DNA of 13,261 nucleotides, taken from NCBI GenBank assembly GCA_016180765.1, contig JACPAP010000035.1, positions 1 to 13,261 of the forward strand. Direction: 5' to 3'. The position numbers and the translations under genes are program-made. Position 1 is the first letter of the stretch, and the number at the start of each line of letters is the position of its first letter. The notes below the pieces were generated by a model. The model worked only from the letters and a program-made list of their open reading frames with translations. It was not told the origin of the DNA and searched no databases. This stretch comes from Gemmatimonadota bacterium (GTDB taxonomy: Bacteria > Gemmatimonadota > Gemmatimonadetes > Gemmatimonadales > GWC2-71-9). Positions 9,454 through 13,261 of the stretch are shown here, in pieces.

Positions 9454-9513
9454 GCCGGGGTATGCTATACTGACCGGCCCAGCCGATGGCGGACCAGGGA
9501 GTGACGTCGGCGC
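9454..9513. promoter_or_regulatory. Divergent promoter region between sprA and lptF
   Basis: This 60-bp gap contains an AT-rich spot, GTATGCTATAC (9460-9470), whose GTAT/ATAC arms form a near-palindrome that reads like a -10 element on both strands. On the plus strand TATACT (9466-9471) would start lptF transcription about 36 bases before its ATG; the -35 (TTCGAG at 9443-9448) is poor. On the minus strand TAGCAT (9467-9462) ends 8 bases before the sprA GTG, implying a very short or absent leader. AGGGAG (9496-9501) is the best ribosome site for lptF but sits 12 bases from its ATG. Confidence 0.4.
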
Positions 9514-11022
9514 ATGCGGATCCTGAGCAAGTACCTCCTCAAGCAGCACCTGGTTCCGTTCGTTTTCGCGCTCTCCGCGCTCACGGCGTTCCAGCTGCTG
9601 AACCAGATCGCCCGTCGCTTCGGCGACCTGGTGGGCAAAGGCCTGCCGGGGAGCGTGATCGTGGAAGTCTTCGCGCTGTCCATACCCTTCATCGTGACCA
9701 CGACGTTGTCCATGGCGGTGCTGATGGCGGTGCTGTACGCGGTCAATCGCCTCACCGCCGACCGCGAGCTGGTGGCGATCCGGGCGGGCGGCATTTCGCT
9801 GGGACGGCTCATGGTCCCGTTGCTGGCGGCGGCCACGGCGGTCGCGACGGCCGCGTTCCTGTTCAGCGATCAGGTCCTGCCCCGCTCCAATCATAGGCTC
9901 CGAACCCTGCTCACGGACATCAGCCGGACCAAGCCGACGTTTTCCCTCAAAGAACAGGTGATCAACGAGGTCCAGCGCAACCGGTTTTTCTTAAGGGCGG
10001 CGCGGATCAACCAGGCGACGTTCGCCCTGCGAGACGTCACCATCTACGACCTCGCCGATCAGGAGCGCAAGCGCATCATCTACGCGGACAGCGGGTACAT
10101 GGGACTCTCGCCCAATCAGGAGGTGTTGTACCTCGCGCTGTACGACGGCACCATGCACGAGCTCAGCCGGACCGACGCCAAGACCTTTCAGCAAGTGGAG
10201 TTCCGGCGCAACGTGATCCGGGTGCAGGGCGTGGGCAACTTGTTCACCCGGACCCAGGAAGACGCCTACAAGGGTGACCGCGAGATGGGCGTCTGCGAGA
10301 TGGAGAACATCATTCGCGGCGCCCGGCGCGAGGCGGTGATCGCCGGGCGCCGCGCGCGGACCGCGCGGGACAACGGCGTCCGGGCGCTGGTGGGGCTGGC
10401 CCCGGTGCAGCCGGACACGGCGGTGCCGCTCCAGGACTTCAGCCCCTACTGCCGGGCGCTTAAGTCCTTCGCCGGCTTCCTGCTGCCGGCCGAGCTCAAG
10501 GCCCAGGAGCGGCGCCGGCCGCCCAGTGTCGCCGACACGGGGATCCTCAACCGCTTCAACGAGCCGGGCCGGCGCGCGTTCACCACCGGTCGGGTGGACC
10601 GCCCGCGCGTGGCGGATGTGCTGAGTTACCGGGACCGCTCCCGCAGCGCCCAGGTCCGCGTGGCCAACTACCAGGTGGAGCTGCACAAGAAGTACGCTAT
10701 CGCGGCCGCGTGCATCGTGTTCGTCCTGATCGGGGTCCCGGCGGCGATCCAGTTCGCCGCCGGCGGCGTCGGGTTCGTGATCGGTACCAGCCTGGTGGTG
10801 TACACGGTCTACTACGTGGGCCTGATCGCCGGGGAGACGCTGGCCAACCGGTTGATCATCCCGGCGTTCTGGGCGATGTGGACGCCGAATCTGCTGTTCA
10901 CCGTGGTGGGACTCTTCGGGCTGTGGCGGTTGCGCCGGGCCACCAGCGCCATCCTGCTTCCGGAGCGTCTCCCGCGCTGGCTCCGCCGGGCGCCACACCC
11001 GGAGCTGGCGGAGGCGGCGTGA
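9514..11022 (+). CDS. lptF: LptF/LptG-family permease with a long periplasmic insertion
   Basis: Inner-membrane subunit of the LptB2FG transporter that extracts lipopolysaccharide and feeds it to the Lpt bridge. The start MRILSKYLLKQHLVPF is the classic family N-terminus. It has 502 residues against about 360 in E. coli. Membrane helices lie near 12-30, 48-76 and 98-118. A beta-jellyroll-like periplasmic domain (about 120-250) follows, and three helices end the protein (about 395-413, 419-439, 455-471). The extra length is an Arg/Pro-rich stretch at about 270-375, inserted after the REMGVCEMENI motif and before YQVELHKKYAI, the usual entry to helix 4. It has two cysteines outside the membrane, C261 and C313. 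The stop overlaps the following gene (GTGA). LptF versus LptG is assigned only by gene order. Confidence 0.85.
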   Translation: MRILSKYLLKQHLVPFVFALSALTAFQLLNQIARRFGDLVGKGLPGSVIVEVFALSIPFIVTTTLSMAVLMAVLYAVNRLTADRELVAIRAGGISLGRLMVPLLAAATAVATAAFLFSDQVLPRSNHRLRTLLTDISRTKPTFSLKEQVINEVQRNRFFLRAARINQATFALRDVTIYDLADQERKRIIYADSGYMGLSPNQEVLYLALYDGTMHELSRTDAKTFQQVEFRRNVIRVQGVGNLFTRTQEDAYKGDREMGVCEMENIIRGARREAVIAGRRARTARDNGVRALVGLAPVQPDTAVPLQDFSPYCRALKSFAGFLLPAELKAQERRRPPSVADTGILNRFNEPGRRAFTTGRVDRPRVADVLSYRDRSRSAQVRVANYQVELHKKYAIAAACIVFVLIGVPAAIQFAAGGVGFVIGTSLVVYTVYYVGLIAGETLANRLIIPAFWAMWTPNLLFTVVGLFGLWRLRRATSAILLPERLPRWLRRAPHPELAEAA

Positions 11023-12104
11023 CCCCGGCGCGCTTGCTCGATCGCTACTTCCTCCGCGAGTGGGCCAAGATCTTCGGGTTGTGCGCCGTGGGGTTCCCCC
11101 TGGTCGCCATCATTCTGGAGCTCACCGACAAGCTGGACGACTACCTGAGCCGCGGCGTCCAGCCGGGCGCCATCGCGCTGGGATACGTGTACGGGCTGCC
11201 GGAGAAGGTGTTTCTCATCCTGCCGGCCGCGGTCCTGTTCGCCACCGTCTTCACCGTGGGGAACATGAACCGGCATTTCGAGCTGGCGGCGGGAAAGGCC
11301 TCGGGGCAAAGCTTTCACCGGCTGGCGGGGCCGGCGCTGATCGCCGCCGTGCTGGCCGCCATCGCGGGGCTGGGGTTGGGCGAGCTGGCACCGATCGTCA
11401 AGCGGCGCCAGGCCGAGCTGCTGGGCGAACGCGAGATCCGATCGGTCAACAGCCGCTACAACTTCGTGTACCGGGCGGACCAGGGCTGGGTGTACGCCAT
11501 CCGGACGCTGGAGGCCGAGCAACGGACCATGAACGACCCGATCCTGGAACGGGAGGGCGCCAGCGCCGCCTATCCCACGCTGGTGGTGCAGGCCAGCCGG
11601 GGCCGGTATTCGGATACCACACGAGGCTGGACGCTCAAGCAGGGTCGGTTCCGCATCGTGCCGGGACCGGATGCGGCGCTCACGTTCTCGTTCGACTCGA
11701 TGCGCCTGCGGAGCCTGGTGGAGACGCCGGCCGCCCTGCTCGCAGAACCGAAAGATCCGGAGGAAATGCGCTACGGTGAGCTGCGGCGCTACATCGAGTG
11801 GCTGGAGCGCTCGGGCGGCGACGGGCGGAAGCTCCGAGTGGACCTGGCGCTCAAGCTGGCGATCCCGTTCACCTGTATCATCATCGCGGTCTTCGGGGCC
11901 CCCCTCGCCGTCACCGCCCCGCGCGCCGGTGGGGCGTTCGGGATCGGCGTGAGCCTGGCCACCACGGTGATGTTTCTGACGCTGGTGCAGTTGTCCAAGG
12001 CGGTGGGAGCCGGGGGATTGTTGCCGCCCACGCTGGCGGCGTGGACGGCGAACATCGTGTTTGGGGCCGCGGGGGTGTGGCTGGCGAAGCGGACGCCGAC
12101 CTGA
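11019..12104 (+). CDS. lptG: LptF/LptG-family permease, second subunit
   Basis: Probable partner of the preceding permease in lipopolysaccharide export. It has 361 residues, the normal family size. GTG at 11019 overlaps the previous TGA as GTGA and has GGAGG (11010-11014) four bases upstream, so translational coupling is likely. The N-terminus ARLLDRYFLREWAKIF matches the family start. Membrane helices lie near 17-34, 60-80, 103-122, 280-299, 306-326 and 340-356, with the periplasmic beta domain between (about 125-245). The EEMRYGELRRYIEWLERSG stretch (248-266) corresponds to the conserved segment leading to helix 4. No LptA, LptB or LptC gene is seen next to it; a hairpin follows directly. 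Confidence 0.85.
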   Translation: MTPARLLDRYFLREWAKIFGLCAVGFPLVAIILELTDKLDDYLSRGVQPGAIALGYVYGLPEKVFLILPAAVLFATVFTVGNMNRHFELAAGKASGQSFHRLAGPALIAAVLAAIAGLGLGELAPIVKRRQAELLGEREIRSVNSRYNFVYRADQGWVYAIRTLEAEQRTMNDPILEREGASAAYPTLVVQASRGRYSDTTRGWTLKQGRFRIVPGPDAALTFSFDSMRLRSLVETPAALLAEPKDPEEMRYGELRRYIEWLERSGGDGRKLRVDLALKLAIPFTCIIIAVFGAPLAVTAPRAGGAFGIGVSLATTVMFLTLVQLSKAVGAGGLLPPTLAAWTANIVFGAAGVWLAKRTPT

Positions 12105-12118
12105 GGAAGCGGCGGGCG

Positions 12119-12173
12119 CCGGAGGGGCCGCAGAGGCGGCAGTGCTATCCTGCCGCCTCTGCCGGACCTCCGG
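12119..12173. terminator. Strong hairpin between convergent genes, probable bidirectional terminator
   Basis: The arms 12119-12142 and 12150-12173 pair at 21 of 24 positions. The inner 13 base pairs (GCAGAGGCGGCAG with its complement) are perfect, around a 7-base loop TGCTATC. It begins 14 bases after the lptG stop and ends exactly at the stop codon of the opposite-strand lipoprotein gene. There is no T-tract on either side, so intrinsic termination would be non-canonical. Its stem contains the same CCGCAGAGG core seen in the palindromic element at 3433-3542. Confidence 0.6.
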
Positions 12174-12812
12174 TTAGGCGTCGACGGAAACCGTCCGGTT
12201 GACCGTCACGCCGCACACCGTGCCGCTCACCGTGGCCGAGCCGCTCGAGCCGGTGCTGCTGAAGTTGAAGTCGTAGTTCGCGGTCAGGTCCACGCCGCAC
12301 GCGCCGGCGCGCCCATCCGAAGCCTCCCATTTGAACCGGCCGTCGTAGGTGAGCGTGCCCTCGGCGCTGGTTTGGCTCCAGGTGAAGTTCCCCGCGACTC
12401 CCAGATTCGGGTCGCCGTCGAGCGTGAAGACCTTGCCGCCCGAGGTGGTCACCTGGCAGCCGTGGGGAGCAATCGTGTAATTGAACTCGAAGGTGCCGGT
12501 GCCGGTGGTCTCATTGATGTCCGCCGTCATCGAGCCCGCCACGGCAACCGTGCCCGTGCCGCCGCCCTCATCGCACGGGTAGGTGTCACTCAGGATAATG
12601 GTAACACGCGCCGCCGCCTCGCCGGGCGCGCCCATCGGCGCCGCTGCCTGGCCGCCGAAGCCGACGAACCCTCCTTCGGCAAGCTCTTCGGCGAGTTCGG
12701 CCGCTTCGCTCTCGGTCAGCGAATCGCCGCTGGAGGTGAAATCGCCCCCGCACGCCGCCAGGCCGAGGGCCAGGGCGACGGACAGGCCGGACAGCACACG
12801 AACGCGTGACAT
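12174..12812 (-). CDS. Small cysteine-containing lipoprotein of unknown function
   Basis: I do not recognise the family. It has 212 residues. A typical lipoprotein signal, MSRVRVLSGLSVALALG, ends in the lipobox LAAC with Cys21. A short acidic, Ala/Glu-rich segment (33-48, ESEAAELAEELAEG) follows, then a Gly/Thr/Ser-rich domain with alternating polar and hydrophobic residues that suggests beta sheet (about 68-212). Four cysteines in the domain (C80, C119, C172, C200) could form two disulfides. The start is well supported: AGGAGAGGAAG lies just upstream of ATG 12812, the best ribosome site in the window. It is probably monocistronic: it is convergent with lptG behind a hairpin, and 162 bp separate it from nadC upstream. 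Location in the outer membrane or periplasm is inferred from the signal. Confidence 0.7.
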   Translation of the reverse strand: MSRVRVLSGLSVALALGLAACGGDFTSSGDSLTESEAAELAEELAEGGFVGFGGQAAAPMGAPGEAAARVTIILSDTYPCDEGGGTGTVAVAGSMTADINETTGTGTFEFNYTIAPHGCQVTTSGGKVFTLDGDPNLGVAGNFTWSQTSAEGTLTYDGRFKWEASDGRAGACGVDLTANYDFNFSSTGSSGSATVSGTVCGVTVNRTVSVDA

Positions 12813-12920
12813 AGTCTTCCTCTCCTGGGGTGGGTACCGGGATAACGTCCCGCCACAGTAACGGGCCAGGGCCTTCCGCGGTAGTGGCTACCCTACAGGA
12901 TTGGGGGGCTGGCGGGGTCT

Positions 12921-12950
12921 GGAGCGGTGACCGCGGTCACATCAGGCTCC
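12921..12950. promoter_or_regulatory. Perfect 14-bp palindrome, CRP/FNR-like operator candidate or nadC terminator stem
   Basis: GTGACCGCGGTCAC (12927-12940) is a perfect palindrome with the GTGA-N6-TCAC layout of CRP/FNR-family sites; with flanks it is one base short of the TGTGA-N6-TCACA consensus. It is bracketed by GGAGC and GCTCC (12921-12925, 12946-12950), which could extend it into a hairpin in the nadC 3' end. It stands about 115 bp upstream of the lipoprotein start and 34 bp after the nadC stop. The rest of the 12813-12974 gap shows nothing clear except the ribosome site at 12817-12827. Confidence 0.4.
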
Positions 12951-12974
12951 GGAGGCCGATGGCGAAGGGCCTAT

Positions 12975-13261
12975 TCATGAAGGGTGGAGCACTTCCAAGC
13001 GAATCCCTGCCGCCTTCACGGAATGGGTGAGCGCCCCCATGGAGACGTACTTCGCGCCAGCGTCGGCATAAGCCCGCACCATGTCGAGCGTGATGCCGCC
13101 GGACGCTTCGATCGCCACCTCCGGCCCGGCGCGCTTCACCCACTGGGCGATCCGCTCGGGCAGCTGGTTGTCCACCAGGATCCGGCGGACGCCGGCGGCG
13201 AGCGCCTGATCCATCTGCTCCGGGGTCTCCACCTCCACGATGACGTCCACGCCGGCGGGAG
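12975..13261 (-). CDS. nadC: Nicotinate-nucleotide pyrophosphorylase (carboxylating), C-terminal part
   Basis: Quinolinate phosphoribosyltransferase makes nicotinate mononucleotide from quinolinate and PRPP in de novo NAD synthesis, in the cytoplasm. Only the last 95 or so residues, of roughly 280 in the family, are inside the window; the 5' part lies beyond position 13261. The C-terminal barrel is easily recognised by IVEVETPEQ (substrate-side Glu), ILVDNQLPE, IEASGGITLD and YVSMGALTHS. The stop is TGA at 12977-12975. No frameshift or loss of a key residue is seen in the visible part. The next gene on the strand is the small lipoprotein, probably a separate unit. Confidence 0.95.
   Translation of the reverse strand, partial: PAGVDVIVEVETPEQMDQALAAGVRRILVDNQLPERIAQWVKRAGPEVAIEASGGITLDMVRAYADAGAKYVSMGALTHSVKAAGIRLEVLHPS

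Noticed and set aside
9454..9894. Upstream extension of the sprA reading frame to 9894
   Set aside because: It is the antisense of lptF codons; its low-complexity Arg/His/Gln-rich translation has no homology features, and a proper signal peptide begins only at 9453.
10710..11018. Upstream extension of the lptG frame to 10710
   Set aside because: It overlaps lptF in another frame with shadow-type composition; GTG 11019 has a ribosome site and the family N-terminus.

Overview
The window is uniformly GC-rich DNA with the gene content of an envelope/pilus region. It most likely comes from Gemmatimonadota or a close relative in the FCB superphylum. This rests on four things: high GC, a SprA/Sov-type outer-membrane protein, long LptF/LptG-type permeases, and the general character of the proteins. 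The phylum is an inference; there is no rRNA or other decisive marker here.

Layout. On the minus strand, reading from about 9453 down to position 1, lie a very large SprA/Sov-like outer-membrane protein, an M28-family glutaminyl-cyclase-like lipoprotein, a ComEA-like helix-hairpin-helix DNA-binding protein, and a PilB/GspE-type pilus assembly ATPase cut by the left edge. On the plus strand, divergent from sprA across a 60-bp gap, are two overlapping LptF/LptG-family permease genes (9514-12104). A strong hairpin separates them from a convergent, unrecognised small lipoprotein gene (12174-12812, minus). The 3' end of nadC enters from the right edge (minus).

How the genes may work together. LptF/LptG move lipopolysaccharide out of the inner membrane. 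SprA/Sov is the outer-membrane pore of type IX secretion in Bacteroidota. M28-type glutaminyl cyclases act in the periplasm on N-terminal Gln of exported proteins. The predicted signal-peptidase cut of the SprA homologue leaves Gln as the first mature residue, and the cyclase-like gene sits immediately downstream with an ATGA overlap at its earliest in-frame start, so the pair may be functionally linked. PilB and ComEA point to type IV pili and DNA uptake; the PilB N-terminus carries a near-exact MshEN c-di-GMP-binding repeat.

The most unusual non-coding feature is a 110-bp palindromic element (3433-3542) built from 9-bp CGCAGAGAG-type units. It lies in the start region of the cyclase-like gene, between the ATGA-coupled start and the lipoprotein signal, and it leaves the frame open. 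Other points to note are a canonical G-quadruplex motif just after that gene's stop, a perfect 14-bp CRP-like palindrome between nadC and the small lipoprotein gene, a compact divergent promoter candidate, and a periplasmic insertion in the longer LptF-type permease. No tRNA, rRNA, CRISPR array, transposase or phage gene is visible.
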